From Mesorhizobium sp. B2-3-12 (GTDB lineage Bacteria > Pseudomonadota > Alphaproteobacteria > Rhizobiales > Rhizobiaceae), in NCBI RefSeq assembly GCF_006442205.1, contig NZ_VFVR01000014.1:38423-102422 (forward strand): DNA of 64,000 nt. Direction: 5' to 3'. A program made the position numbers and the translations under genes. Below, in pieces: positions 8,644 through 17,181 of the stretch; position 1 is the stretch's first letter, and every line of letters begins with the position of its first letter. The notes below the pieces were generated by a model. The model was not told the origin of the DNA and did not search any database. It worked only from the letters and a program-made list of their open reading frames with translations.

Positions 8644-8901
8644 CTACCGCCTCGCTGGCTCACACAGCACCCCGACGATGCGGCGCACCATCGGCAGCAC
8701 CAAGATCAGCGTCGGAAACGCCACCAGCCAGGACAAGCCCCAGGCGGTCATCCAGATGGAGGGCAGGTCCGGGTCGAAGCCAAGGCTTTTCAACGTCGAG
8801 ATGAATGAGACGATGAAGGTCATCAGCAGCGACAGCACCAGTGGGGTGAGGATCGCGGCATAGCGCGCGGGCAGCTTCCCGCGCCGAGGTCTTGCAGCCA
8901 T
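8644..8901 (-). CDS. DUF2798 small membrane protein
   Basis: The 85-residue protein has two hydrophobic segments (LTPLVLSLLMTFIVSFIST and WGLSWLVAFPTLILVLPMV) separated by a polar loop, the arrangement of the DUF2798 family (PF11391). The function is unknown. The ATG at 8901 gives the usual family length; an ATG at 8937 would add 12 residues. It is divergent from the PadR regulator at 9174, so it may be under that regulator's control (inference). Confidence 0.7.
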   Translation of the reverse strand: MAARPRRGKLPARYAAILTPLVLSLLMTFIVSFISTLKSLGFDPDLPSIWMTAWGLSWLVAFPTLILVLPMVRRIVGVLCEPARR

Positions 8902-9087
8902 TTGTGGAGTTTCCCTGAAGCATCCGGTCTCTCGCATGTGGCATCCGTTCGCCGATTTCGGCGAAATTGCCCGGAGGACCGGGAGTGGATGCGTTGCTTG
9001 ACGTCAGACGCTTACGGAGCGGTCATTGACCCTCTAGCGCCTTCTAGCCGCGCGTTCCGGCGAAAGCAAGCCTCTAGCGCGACATTT

Positions 9088-9159
9088 AGATACATCGTAA
9101 GATATATCTTGACTCGGCGATCGGGTACGCCTAATTAAGATATATCGTAAGATAGAACT
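9088..9159 (+). promoter_or_regulatory. PadR (YqjI-like) promoter with two operator copies
   Basis: Two near-identical dyads with the shared core ATCGTAAGAT lie at 9088-9109 (AGATACATC, GTAA spacer, GATATATCT) and 9138-9159 (AGATATATC, GTAA, GATAGAACT), exactly 50 bp apart. A promoter is placed between them: TTGACT at 9109-9114, then a 17-base spacer and TAATTA at 9132-9137. Operator 1 abuts the -35 element and operator 2 covers the expected transcription start, as expected for an autorepressor. Confidence 0.75.
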
Positions 9160-9173
9160 CAAGGAGCAATCAA

Positions 9174-9872
9174 ATGCACAAGCACAATTTTGGGCACAAT
9201 CATTCCGGCCATCATCATTTCGGCGAGCGCATGTTCATGCACATGGCCGGTAAATTCGGCGGCAGGGGGGGCGGCGGTTACGGTCCGTTCGGGGGCAGGG
9301 GCGGTGGTGGTCGCGGCGGCCCAGGCGACTTCTTTCGCGCCGGGCGCATGCTGGCCGACGGCGACCTCAAGCTGATCACCCTGTCGCTGCTGGCCGAGGC
9401 GCCGCGCCATGGCTACGACATCATCAAGGCGCTGGAAGAGCGCACCAGCGGCATCTACAGCCCGAGCCCAGGCGTGGTCTACCCGACGCTGACCTTCCTG
9501 GAAGAGGCCGGCTATGCCGTCTCGTCGAGCGAAGGCAACAAGAAGGTGTTTTCGATCACCGAGGCGGGCCAGGCGCATCTGGCCGACAACCGAGACATGA
9601 TCGACGGCGTGCTCGAACACCTCGAACGCTTCGGCCGCAAGATGGCCAAGGCGCGCGACTGGTTCGGCTGGAACGATGATGGCGAGGACCGTCGCGGCGG
9701 CCGGGGCGGGCGTGGCGAGCGTTCGGAAACGCGTGACGAATTCCGCGCCGTCCGCCACCGGTTGCGCGCGGCGCTCGGCGACATCGTCGATGCCCCGGCC
9801 GAAAAGCAGGCCGAGGCGATCGCTATTCTCGAAGCTGCCGCCGAAGCGCTGGAAGCGCTGACACATCGCTGA
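9174..9872 (+). CDS. PadR-family regulator with His/Gly-rich N-terminus (YqjI-like, probably metal-responsive)
   Basis: The 232-residue protein opens with a His-rich stretch (HKHNFGHNHSGHHHFGE) and a Gly/Arg-rich linker. A PadR winged helix follows at about 60-135 (LITLSLLAEAPRHGYDIIKALEE, SPSPGVVYPTLTFLEEAGY). A C-terminal helical region completes it. This layout matches E. coli YqjI, a nickel-sensing PadR-family repressor whose histidines bind metal. Metal sensing here is inferred from the histidines. Two dyads in its promoter indicate autoregulation. Confidence 0.88.
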   Translation: MHKHNFGHNHSGHHHFGERMFMHMAGKFGGRGGGGYGPFGGRGGGGRGGPGDFFRAGRMLADGDLKLITLSLLAEAPRHGYDIIKALEERTSGIYSPSPGVVYPTLTFLEEAGYAVSSSEGNKKVFSITEAGQAHLADNRDMIDGVLEHLERFGRKMAKARDWFGWNDDGEDRRGGRGGRGERSETRDEFRAVRHRLRAALGDIVDAPAEKQAEAIAILEAAAEALEALTHR

Positions 9873-10208
9873 GACCCGGCAAGAGCGGGGTTCCTCGCCC
9901 CACTTTGCGCCAGGGGAGGTCAAGCATGTTTGATCGGCGTGAGGCTTGATTGCCAAGGTGGTTCCCCCAATCCGTCGCTGCTTTGCAGCGCCACCTTTCC
10001 CTCCTCCGGAGGGAAAGGAAGGGAGCCTTACTGGATAAGCGTCGATCACAAAAAAACCTGGCGCCTTCCTCTCCCCCGTCGATCGGGGGAGAGGTGGCTC
10101 GGCGAAGCCGAGACGGAGTGGGGGTCGATCAGCTCAGCACGCGCCAGGCTGCCGCGCGCGGCAAAAAAAGCTCGGCTATCGGGCTTTTCCCGTCAGGCCA
10201 TGCCGGCA
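9873..10208. other. 336-bp intergenic region carrying an inverted pair of hairpin repeats
   Basis: The region lies between padR (plus) and yiaA (minus). It contains no gene I can support. Its main content is the repeat pair at 9964-10124, followed by about 80 bases of GC-rich spacer. Confidence 0.6.
9964..10124. repeat. Inverted pair of bipartite hairpin (REP-like) elements
   Basis: Copy 1 (9964-10018) reads CCCCCA-TCCGTC, a GCTGC/GCAGC hairpin, GCCACCT, then a TCCCTC/GAGGGA hairpin. Copy 2 (10068-10124) carries the same order on the opposite strand: GAGACGGAGTGGGGG at its right end, a CTCGGC/GCCGAG hairpin, AGGTGGC, and a CTCCCCC/GGGGGAG hairpin. This arrangement is typical of rhizobial intergenic repeats. 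Confidence 0.75.
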
Positions 10209-10469
10209 TCATTCCTTGCCGACATATTCGCTGATCAGCTTTTCGTTCCGCGCCTTTTCGATCTTGGCGGTGGTTTCGGCCGAGATGCGTTCGTCGGTGC
10301 GATATTTGACCAGGTTCACCAGGCTGCCGGTGAGCAGCAGGATGCCCATGCCCCAGTAGCCTTTGGTCGACAGGTCGACCGGCGCCAGCCACAGCGACAG
10401 GCCGAGCATGAAATAGGCTGCGCCAACCGAGATGGTGTTGAACATGATGTAGGTCTGATTGCCGTTCAT
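10209..10469 (-). CDS. YiaA/YiaB-family inner membrane protein
   Basis: The 86-residue protein has two membrane segments (MFNTISVGAAYFMLGLSLWLA and KGYWGMGILLLTGSLVNLV) followed by KYRTDERI, which fits the YiaAB family (PF05360). The function is unknown; relatives sit with envelope-stress genes. It follows pspA on the same strand after 64 bases and is probably in the same operon under the TetR regulator at 11389. Confidence 0.82.
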   Translation of the reverse strand: MNGNQTYIMFNTISVGAAYFMLGLSLWLAPVDLSTKGYWGMGILLLTGSLVNLVKYRTDERISAETTAKIEKARNEKLISEYVGKE

Positions 10470-10533
10470 TGTCGTGTTCCCTTGATCGGATCGAAGTTGG
10501 ATTTGATAGGGTTGTGGTCAGGTCCAAAAATCT

Positions 10534-11211
10534 TCAGTTGATGGTCTTCAGGCGTTCCAGCACGTCCCTGGCACGCACCTTCACCGCCGGGCCGTGTCCA
10601 GCGTCGGCAAGGCGGTCGCGGATCGCATCGTGACGCAGCTCGCCGTCGATCTCGTCGAGAATGCCGGCCTCCTCGAACGGGTCGCTGGCGCCCTTGATGC
10701 GGGCCAGAAGCTCCTCGGCGTCGTTGAGGCTCGCCGAATGGCCAATCGACCTGACGAGGCGTGACTGCGCCTTGCGCTCGGCATCGATGGCGCGGGCCGA
10801 GATCATGCCCTGGTTGAGGTCGATGATGCGGCGGTGCGCCCGCTCCACCGAAACGCGCATCCGCAGGGTTTTTTCGCCGAGGCTTTGCACTGTGGCGCGG
10901 CGAACCTCGCGCTCATTTTCGAGTTCGGCGATGGCCGCGGCCCCGCTTTCGGCAAGTCCGCCATTGCCGGCGGCCAGCGCGCTCAGCGTGCGTGTCTCTA
11001 GGTCGGCGTGGCGGCTGTCGAGCTGGTCGAGACCGGCCTGCTCGGCACGCTGGCGCACGATCAGTGAGGCAAGTGTCTGCTTGGCGGCGGCAAGTCCCGC
11101 CTCGGCGTCGCGGATACGCTGGGCCAGAAGGTCGATGGCGAAGCGATCCTTGAGGCCGTCCTCGGCCCGTGCGCTGGCGCCGTCGAGCAATGTCCTGATC
11201 AGGCTAAGCAT
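10534..11211 (-). CDS. PspA/IM30-family protein
   Basis: The 225-residue protein is almost entirely helical and charged, with long coiled-coil stretches (residues about 25-170), as in PspA/IM30 phage-shock and membrane-repair proteins that assemble on damaged inner membranes. The N-terminus MLSLIRTLLDGASARAEDG is the expected amphipathic anchor. The ATG at 11211 is chosen because GGGAGAAG lies just upstream. Three TetR operators lie upstream of its start. Confidence 0.82.
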   Translation of the reverse strand: MLSLIRTLLDGASARAEDGLKDRFAIDLLAQRIRDAEAGLAAAKQTLASLIVRQRAEQAGLDQLDSRHADLETRTLSALAAGNGGLAESGAAAIAELENEREVRRATVQSLGEKTLRMRVSVERAHRRIIDLNQGMISARAIDAERKAQSRLVRSIGHSASLNDAEELLARIKGASDPFEEAGILDEIDGELRHDAIRDRLADAGHGPAVKVRARDVLERLKTIN

Positions 11212-11235
11212 GGTTCTTCTCCCTTCGAATTTTCC

Positions 11236-11307
11236 CGTGAACAATGTTCACGAAGCCAACATATCAGTAAATGAACATTGTTCAAGGATTTTTTTGAACG
11301 CTGTTCA
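11236..11307. promoter_or_regulatory. Three TetR operators between pspA and the TetR gene
   Basis: Three dyads share the pattern TGAACA-n-TGTTCA: site A at 11236-11252 (CGTGAACA-A-TGTTCACG, perfect 8-bp arms), site B at 11272-11284 (TGAACA-T-TGTTCA), and site C at 11295-11307 (TGAACG-C-TGTTCA). Their centres are 34 and 23 bp apart. They occupy the divergent control region, so one regulator probably controls both directions. Confidence 0.85.
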
Positions 11308-11388
11308 CGTTGTCCTGGATATGGTAGACGAAAGGGCGTCGGGTCGGAGCGGCAGGCCATTCGCAAGGGCATATCCAGAAGGAAAAGC

Positions 11389-12030
11389 ATGGCACTGGAC
11401 AGGGAAGAGACGGGCGAGCGTGTGCTGGCCATCGCGGAAGCGTTGCTCAACGAAGGCGGCATGGACAATCTGAAGGCCAGGACCATCGCCGAGCAGGCGG
11501 GCATCTCGGTCGGCTCGGTTTACAATCTGTTTTCCGATCTCGACGGTGTGCACCGCGCCGTCAACATGCGCCTGCTCGACCGGCTGGGTGTCGCGGGGGC
11601 GGCGGCGATGGCCGATCTCGGCCGGCGCGGCATCACCGACGTGCGCCAACGCCTGCTGGCACTGGCCGGCGCCTATGTGCGCTTCGTCGAGGCGCATCCC
11701 GGCAGCTGGCCGGCGCTGCTTGCCTTCAACAGGCGGCGTCCGGTGCTGACCGAGCCCGATGTCTATGAGGCGCGGCTCGACCAGCTGTTCGAGATCATCG
11801 CCAGCGTCCTTGCCGATGGCGGCTTCGATCTGGACGAGGACACGCGCCGGATCGCGGCGCGAACCCTCTGGTCAAGCGTACACGGCATCGTCACCAGCGG
11901 CTATGCGGCCAGGTCCGTGCGCCGGCAGGGGGACGAGATCGACCAGCAGATCGCGCTCCTGGTCTCCGTCTTCATCAGGGGGCTGGAACGCGGCGGCACA
12001 TTCGCGCATGCTGGGAAAACAACGCCGTGA
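11389..12030 (+). CDS. TetR-family regulator of the pspA/yiaA module
   Basis: The 213-residue protein has an N-terminal TetR HTH (LKARTIAEQAGISVGSVYNLFSDLDGVHRAV) and a helical ligand domain with WPALLAFNRRR. The start at 11389 follows AGAAGGAAAAGC. It lies opposite pspA with three palindromic operators in between, so it most likely represses itself and the pspA-yiaA operon. The ligand is unknown. hlyU follows 43 bases downstream and may be co-transcribed. Confidence 0.88.
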   Translation: MALDREETGERVLAIAEALLNEGGMDNLKARTIAEQAGISVGSVYNLFSDLDGVHRAVNMRLLDRLGVAGAAAMADLGRRGITDVRQRLLALAGAYVRFVEAHPGSWPALLAFNRRRPVLTEPDVYEARLDQLFEIIASVLADGGFDLDEDTRRIAARTLWSSVHGIVTSGYAARSVRRQGDEIDQQIALLVSVFIRGLERGGTFAHAGKTTP

Positions 12031-12073
12031 ATCGCCTGGGAAGGCGATCACAGGCGACAAGGAGATTTGAGCG

Positions 12074-12367
12074 ATGTCTTTTCTGAAACGTCTTTTCGGC
12101 GGCGGTGGCGGCGAAGCGGCCGAGCCTGCAAGTGCCGCGCCCGCCAAGCAGGTCGAGCACAAGGGCTTCACGATCAGCGCCACGCCCTACAAGACCGACG
12201 GCCAGTATCAGACCTGCGGCATCGTCTCCAAGGAGGTCGATGGCGTGGTGAGGGAGCACAAATTCATCCGCGCCGACCGTTTCGCCGGGCTGGACGACGC
12301 CGTCGACATTTCGATCAAGAAAGGCATCCAGCTCGTCGACGAGCAGGGCGAGCGGATTTTCGGGTAG
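12074..12367 (+). CDS. HlyU-family protein
   Basis: The 97-residue protein begins MSFLKRLFGGGGGE and contains HKGFTISATPYKTDGQYQTCGIVSKEVDG and EHKFIRADRFAGLDDAVDIS, matching the HlyU family (PF10115). Family members are annotated as transcriptional activators after Vibrio HlyU, but alphaproteobacterial members are not well studied. AAGGAG precedes the start. It is probably in an operon with the TetR gene. Confidence 0.82.
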   Translation: MSFLKRLFGGGGGEAAEPASAAPAKQVEHKGFTISATPYKTDGQYQTCGIVSKEVDGVVREHKFIRADRFAGLDDAVDISIKKGIQLVDEQGERIFG

Positions 12368-12448
12368 GGCTGCCGCTCCCCGCGAGCGCGGAAGTCTCGA
12401 GCACTCCGCTTGAAGCGCTCGAGATCCCTGGCCGCCGTGAGGCGAGTC

Positions 12449-13483
12449 TTACCCGCGCTTTTGGATGACGGCGTATAGCACGTTGCGGTTTTCGCCGAAG
12501 AACACCTGGGCCTCGACGGTGTTGCGGTCTACGCTGGCGTTGACGATGTTCCACATGTCGACTTCGGACCGCAGCAGCAGCACCCAGTCCATGAAGGTCT
12601 CGCGATATCCCGCGTCGGGATTGCCTTCGGCATAGTTCGCAAACAGGAACGTCCCGTTCGGCTTCAACATCTGCAGGCAGGTTTTCGTGAGTTTCACGGC
12701 GACGTTGTGCTGAAGGTAGTCGTAGAGGCCGGAGGCGTAGATGAGGTCGAACTTGCCAAGCTTGTGGCTCCGCGTGAGAACGGTTCGCACCGAGCCGTCG
12801 ACGGCTTCGACCGCCGTGCCCCGGAAGTCGCGCGCGATCAGCCCGACGCTCTGGGGGTCCTGATCGAGCGCAACCCAACGCTTGAGGCGGCCTTCCGCCA
12901 ACGCGGCCGAACGGTTGGCTTCGCGCAAATGGCCGGCCGCGATCGCCAGCACCTCGGTTTGCGGGCCATTCCTGTCCGCGGCCTCATCGACGTAACGGGT
13001 CAAAAGATCGCGCCGCTCCCGGGCCGCGACGCAGGACGGCACGTCCTGGGTGTAGCGATAGAGGGCCTTGCCGAGCTCCGATGCATTTGCCACGCTTTCG
13101 GCCACGTGCGGGTCGCAATAGATGTAGTCGAGCAGCTCCGCGTCGCCGGAATAACCCCTGGGCTTGGTGAAGGACCACCGGGTCAGCGGGTCTTCCAGAA
13201 AGTACTGCATGATCGGGTGGCCCTGCGCCACCGGTATCAAGGCCTGCCAGACGTCCGGATGAAGCCTGCCATGCAACGCTTCGAGAAACGACATCAGCCG
13301 ACGAATGATCTCGGCGGGGGCTTTTCCCTGTTCGATTTGCTGGTGTGTCGTGTGGAGAACGAGCGCAAGCTCGACGCGAGCGGTTTCGAACGCTTCGCCA
13401 TGATGCTCGGGCTTTCCCCGACGCAGCCCCCCCGCGATCGTCTCGGCGGTAATCAGACTCTGGCCATCGAAGATGGTTTGCAC
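12449..13483 (-). CDS. Class I SAM-dependent methyltransferase (PhcB-like)
   Basis: The 344-residue protein has a helical N-terminal region, a PRGYSGDAELLDYIYCDP motif at about 109-126, and a Rossmann methyltransferase domain (VLAIAAGHLREA near 175, VALDQDP, FDLIYASGLYDYLQ). The GYxGD motif also occurs in proteins related to PhcB, which makes 3-hydroxypalmitate methyl ester, a signalling molecule. I infer a lipid or small-molecule methyltransferase and cannot name the substrate. A GTTAAC dyad lies just upstream of its start, and a GGDEF-EAL gene is divergent. Confidence 0.7.
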   Translation of the reverse strand: MQTIFDGQSLITAETIAGGLRRGKPEHHGEAFETARVELALVLHTTHQQIEQGKAPAEIIRRLMSFLEALHGRLHPDVWQALIPVAQGHPIMQYFLEDPLTRWSFTKPRGYSGDAELLDYIYCDPHVAESVANASELGKALYRYTQDVPSCVAARERRDLLTRYVDEAADRNGPQTEVLAIAAGHLREANRSAALAEGRLKRWVALDQDPQSVGLIARDFRGTAVEAVDGSVRTVLTRSHKLGKFDLIYASGLYDYLQHNVAVKLTKTCLQMLKPNGTFLFANYAEGNPDAGYRETFMDWVLLLRSEVDMWNIVNASVDRNTVEAQVFFGENRNVLYAVIQKRG

Positions 13484-13496
13484 ACCGGAACTCCAT

Positions 13497-13515
13497 AGTT
13501 AACAGTCAGTTAACT
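13497..13515. promoter_or_regulatory. AGTTAAC dyad between the methyltransferase and GGDEF-EAL genes
   Basis: AGTTAAC (13497-13503) and GTTAACT (13509-13515) form a perfect inverted repeat with a 5-base spacer, 13 bases before the methyltransferase start. It is operator-like; the cognate regulator is unknown. The remaining roughly 260 bases to 13777 show no gene. Confidence 0.5.
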
Positions 13516-13777
13516 TATTGCCTAGAATGCCCGTTTTGCCAACGTCGGCCCGGGGGCATTTTATCAGTATGATTAATTTCCCGGTAACCATCTTGGATCG
13601 TTGGGCTTTTCCCGGCGCGAATTCCGGGTTCGAGTTAACGGAAACTTGTTTCGAGCGACTGCATGATCAGGGCAGCGTCGCGATCCCTGTCGCGTCCCAA
13701 GGGAGTCAGCCCGCGTGGGGGCAGAGGCGAGAAATGAGGTCCGCATACAGGATCCCCGGCAAACGGGGTTTGTCCTC

Positions 13778-15784
13778 ATGAACGAACGCGTGTCATCCGG
13801 ATCGGCTGATATCGCGCATGTGGAACCGTTCGAACAACGTCACGAACCGGGGGCCGACGAGCTTCGCAGCCTCTTCCAGAAGGAAGTTCAGGCGGTGCGG
13901 AGAAAGGAAGCCAGGCCAGGGCTTTGGATCGCCGTCGCCATCTATCTCCTGTTTTCGGCAACGGATCTGCTGCTGATCCCCGACGTGGCGGTCTATACGA
14001 TCACGGCGCGCTTCGTGGTTGGGGTGACCGCGCTCCTGACCCTGGAAGCACAGCTGCGCCGGGGAGCGGCCACGGGCTGGCTCGACGTGACCTGCGCCGC
14101 TGCGATCATCTTCGGCTATATCGGCTGGTTGTGTCCGGCCATGGGCGGCGCGGACCGGGAAAGCGTCGCATACTATATGGTTTTCGGCACCATTTTCATG
14201 ATGAGTGCCAATCTGTTTTTTACCTTCAGCTTCAGGGTTTCCATTGTCACCTCCACGATAATTTTGTGCATCTTGTACGTCGTCAACTACTTTGTGCCCG
14301 CATCGCTGACGTACAAGATGGTGTTTGGCACCTTCTACGTCTCGTGCTTCACGTTCACGTCCTATGTGAACTGGAAGCTGAACGAAGAGCGCTACAACGT
14401 CTTCCTCAACGCGCTGGAAGCCAAGATCCAGCACAATGAGGCAACCGAGCGTGGCCGGGCCTTGCTCAGACTGTCGCGGACGGATCCGCTGACAGGTCTG
14501 GAGAACCGGCGGGCGATCGACGAGAAGCTGCGCGACTACTGGAGCGATTGGCAAAAGCTTGGCAACGGTTTCGCGGCGATCCTCATCGATGTCGACTTCT
14601 TCAAGAAGTTCAACGACTGCTATGGCCATCAGGAGGGCGACCGCTGCCTCATCCAGGTCGCCAATGCGCTCAGCGAGATGATCAAGCAGTATGATGGGTC
14701 CATCGGCCGCTATGGCGGTGAGGAATTCATCGTGCTCGCGCGCATCGACAAGAAAGACCAGGTCGCGGATCTCGCCGAGGCCGTTTGCCGCACGGTCGAG
14801 AGCCTGGCCATCGCGCACGAGCTGCGGCGCGATGGCATTTCGATCGTGACGGCAAGCGTGGGCGCGGCATTCACCAGGAAGCAGACCGCCGCCAAGCTGG
14901 AAAAGATCATCCACGAAGCCGATCGGGCGCTCTATCTGGCGAAAGCCAGCGGTCGAAACTGTGCGCGGCTGTTCGATCCGACCGACCCCCAGAGCAGCGA
15001 CGAGAGCGAGAACCTCGCGGCTTTGCTGAAGATCGCGATCGGCCAGAACCTGGTTTCGCTCGTCTATCAACCCATCCAGGACGTCGCGTCGGGCAAGTTC
15101 GAGGCCGTGGAGGCGCTGATGCGCCTGAAAATGCTGGACGGCACCCTGGTTCCGCCGAGCCTGTTCATTCCCGTCGCGGAACGGACCGGCGCCATCCTCG
15201 AACTCGGGCGTTGGGCGATAAGGACCGTATGCGCCGAGCTCCTGGCGCGGGATCATGTGCGCGTCGTCAGCGTCAACGTCTCGCCGATCCAGCTCAAGAC
15301 GCCCGGTTTCGCGACATCGGTCGCAACCATTCTGGGAGAGACCGGGGTGACCGGCAACAGGCTGGCCTTCGAGATCACCGAAGGCCTGGAGATGGAGATG
15401 CACTCCGACATCCTGCGCTGCATCAGCGATCTGAAGCTGCTCGGCATCAGGATCTGGCTCGATGATTTCGGGACGGGCTTCGCCGGCCTTTCATGGCTTC
15501 GTCTCATCGATTTCGATACCGTCAAGATCGACCGCTCGTTTCTCCATGACTGCGGCACTCCCAAGGGCATGGCAATGCTGCAGGACATCATCGCGCTGGT
15601 CAGAAATCGCGGTCACAAAATCCTTGTCGAAGGGGTGGAGACCGAAGAGCAGATGGCCCTCATGCGCCAATTCGGCATCGACAAGGTCCAGGGCTTTCAT
15701 GTCGGCCGCCCGGCTCCGGCCGCTAGCTTCCAGGGCAAGCGGGCCATTCAAAAACGGCCCTTCACGATCCTCAAGTCGGCGTGA
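13778..15784 (+). CDS. Membrane-bound GGDEF-EAL protein (cyclic-di-GMP turnover)
   Basis: The 668-residue protein has about six membrane segments (residues 50-210), then a GGDEF domain with RTDPLTGLENRR and an intact YGGEEF active site near 312. An EAL domain follows, with EAVEALMRL, VNVSPIQL, LDDFGTGFAGLSWL, VKIDRSF and VEGVETEEQ. All the usual catalytic motifs are present in both halves, so both synthesis and hydrolysis of cyclic-di-GMP are possible. The ATG at 13778 gives a sensible soluble N-terminus. The divergent methyltransferase may be functionally linked. Confidence 0.93.
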   Translation: MNERVSSGSADIAHVEPFEQRHEPGADELRSLFQKEVQAVRRKEARPGLWIAVAIYLLFSATDLLLIPDVAVYTITARFVVGVTALLTLEAQLRRGAATGWLDVTCAAAIIFGYIGWLCPAMGGADRESVAYYMVFGTIFMMSANLFFTFSFRVSIVTSTIILCILYVVNYFVPASLTYKMVFGTFYVSCFTFTSYVNWKLNEERYNVFLNALEAKIQHNEATERGRALLRLSRTDPLTGLENRRAIDEKLRDYWSDWQKLGNGFAAILIDVDFFKKFNDCYGHQEGDRCLIQVANALSEMIKQYDGSIGRYGGEEFIVLARIDKKDQVADLAEAVCRTVESLAIAHELRRDGISIVTASVGAAFTRKQTAAKLEKIIHEADRALYLAKASGRNCARLFDPTDPQSSDESENLAALLKIAIGQNLVSLVYQPIQDVASGKFEAVEALMRLKMLDGTLVPPSLFIPVAERTGAILELGRWAIRTVCAELLARDHVRVVSVNVSPIQLKTPGFATSVATILGETGVTGNRLAFEITEGLEMEMHSDILRCISDLKLLGIRIWLDDFGTGFAGLSWLRLIDFDTVKIDRSFLHDCGTPKGMAMLQDIIALVRNRGHKILVEGVETEEQMALMRQFGIDKVQGFHVGRPAPAASFQGKRAIQKRPFTILKSA

Positions 15785-15834
15785 CGGCGCCGGTGGCTTG
15801 ACCGGCCATCCGCCTGCCAGGCCCCGTTTGCCGT

Positions 15835-17037
15835 CTACGCCGCCTGCAACGCCCTGCGCGGCAGGGGCGGGAAGGCGATGGCTATGCCCGCCGCCCCCAG
15901 GCCGATAAGCGCCGAGCCAATGAACAGCCAATGGTAGCTGGCATAGGCGTCGAAGATCATGCCGCCGGCGAGCGGCCCCAGCGCCATGCCGAGGCTGGAG
16001 AGCATTGTGGCGGCGCCGAACACTGTGCCGAGGATGCGCTGGCCGAAATATTCGCGGGCGAGCACGGCGTAGAGCGGCATGACGCCGCCATAGGTGGCGC
16101 CGAAGACGACAGCCAGCATATAGAACTGGTCAAGCTGGCTGATCGAGAGATAGGCGGCAATGACGATCGCCTGGATCGCCAGCCCGGCGATCAGCACCGG
16201 CTTGACGCCCAGCCGATCGGCCAGCACGCCGTAGAGCAGCCTGCCGCCAAGGCCGGCCAGGCCCTCGACGCTGTAGATCGAGACAGCGGCCATCGGGGCG
16301 ACGCCGCACAGCATGGCGTAGCTGACCATGTGGAAGATCGGGCCGGAATGGGCCGCGCAGCAGGCGAAGAAGGTCAGCCCCAGCACGATGAATTGCGGCG
16401 AGCGCAGCGCCTGGCCGACCGTGAGGCCGTCGCCTTCGGCCACGCGCGCCGCGGCGGCATCGGCGGCGGCGGGTTTCGGCGGCTGGCGCACCAGAAGGAC
16501 GGCCGGCAGCAGGAGCACCCAGGCCAGGAGGCCGATGTCGAACATGGCGGTGCGCCATTCATAGGTGGAGATCAGCCAGCGGGCCAGGGGCGAGATCGTC
16601 ATCGGCGCCACGCCCATGCCCGCCGAGACCAGCGATACGGCCAGTCCGCGATTGGTGTCGAACCAGCCTGAGGTCAGCGCGATCATCGGCGCGAAGAAGG
16701 CGCTGGCGGCGAGTCCGACGAGCACGCCATAGGTGATCTGGAAGCTGAGAAGCGAGCCGGCGCGGCTCGCCAGCACCAGCGCCAGCCCGAGCAGCACGGC
16801 ACCAATGGTGACCACGATGCGGGCGCCGAACCGGTCGGACAGGGCACCCCAGGCGAAGCCGCCAAGGCCCATCACCAGGAAGTTGAGCGTCATGGCGCTC
16901 GAAATGCCGGCGCGCGACCATTGCGTGTCGAGCGCCATCGGTTCGAGGAAGATCGCCAGCGAAAACATCGTGCCGATGGCGACGCAGGACATCAGCGCGC
17001 CAGCCGCGACGATGACCCAACGGTAGGAATGGCTCAT
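15835..17037 (-). CDS. MFS transporter (monocarboxylate/oxalate-formate type)
   Basis: The 400-residue protein has 12 predicted membrane segments and the MFS loop motif GALSDRFGARIVV between helices 2 and 3. The pattern GYGxxxG-like segments plus a repeated FFAPMIALTSGWF region resembles the oxalate/formate antiporter and monocarboxylate group. The substrate is unknown. The start at 17037 (MSHSYRWVIVAAG) places the first helix immediately. It is convergent with the GGDEF-EAL gene. Confidence 0.85.
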   Translation of the reverse strand: MSHSYRWVIVAAGALMSCVAIGTMFSLAIFLEPMALDTQWSRAGISSAMTLNFLVMGLGGFAWGALSDRFGARIVVTIGAVLLGLALVLASRAGSLLSFQITYGVLVGLAASAFFAPMIALTSGWFDTNRGLAVSLVSAGMGVAPMTISPLARWLISTYEWRTAMFDIGLLAWVLLLPAVLLVRQPPKPAAADAAAARVAEGDGLTVGQALRSPQFIVLGLTFFACCAAHSGPIFHMVSYAMLCGVAPMAAVSIYSVEGLAGLGGRLLYGVLADRLGVKPVLIAGLAIQAIVIAAYLSISQLDQFYMLAVVFGATYGGVMPLYAVLAREYFGQRILGTVFGAATMLSSLGMALGPLAGGMIFDAYASYHWLFIGSALIGLGAAGIAIAFPPLPRRALQAA

Positions 17038-17181
17038 GGTTTTCTCCCATGCCGGGAGCAGGATCGGTCATCCGACGCCGCCCGGCAATTCCGGTTGCGC
17101 CCGAAGGACGCCCGGGGCGCGCTCGAATCGACATTCCAGATCGATTTTTTTCTGGGTCCAGCGAAGTGTATGCGCCGACGC

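Noticed and set aside
13518..13781. A short plus-strand frame before the GGDEF-EAL gene
   Set aside because: It has no ribosome site or known domain and overlaps the start of the real gene in another frame.
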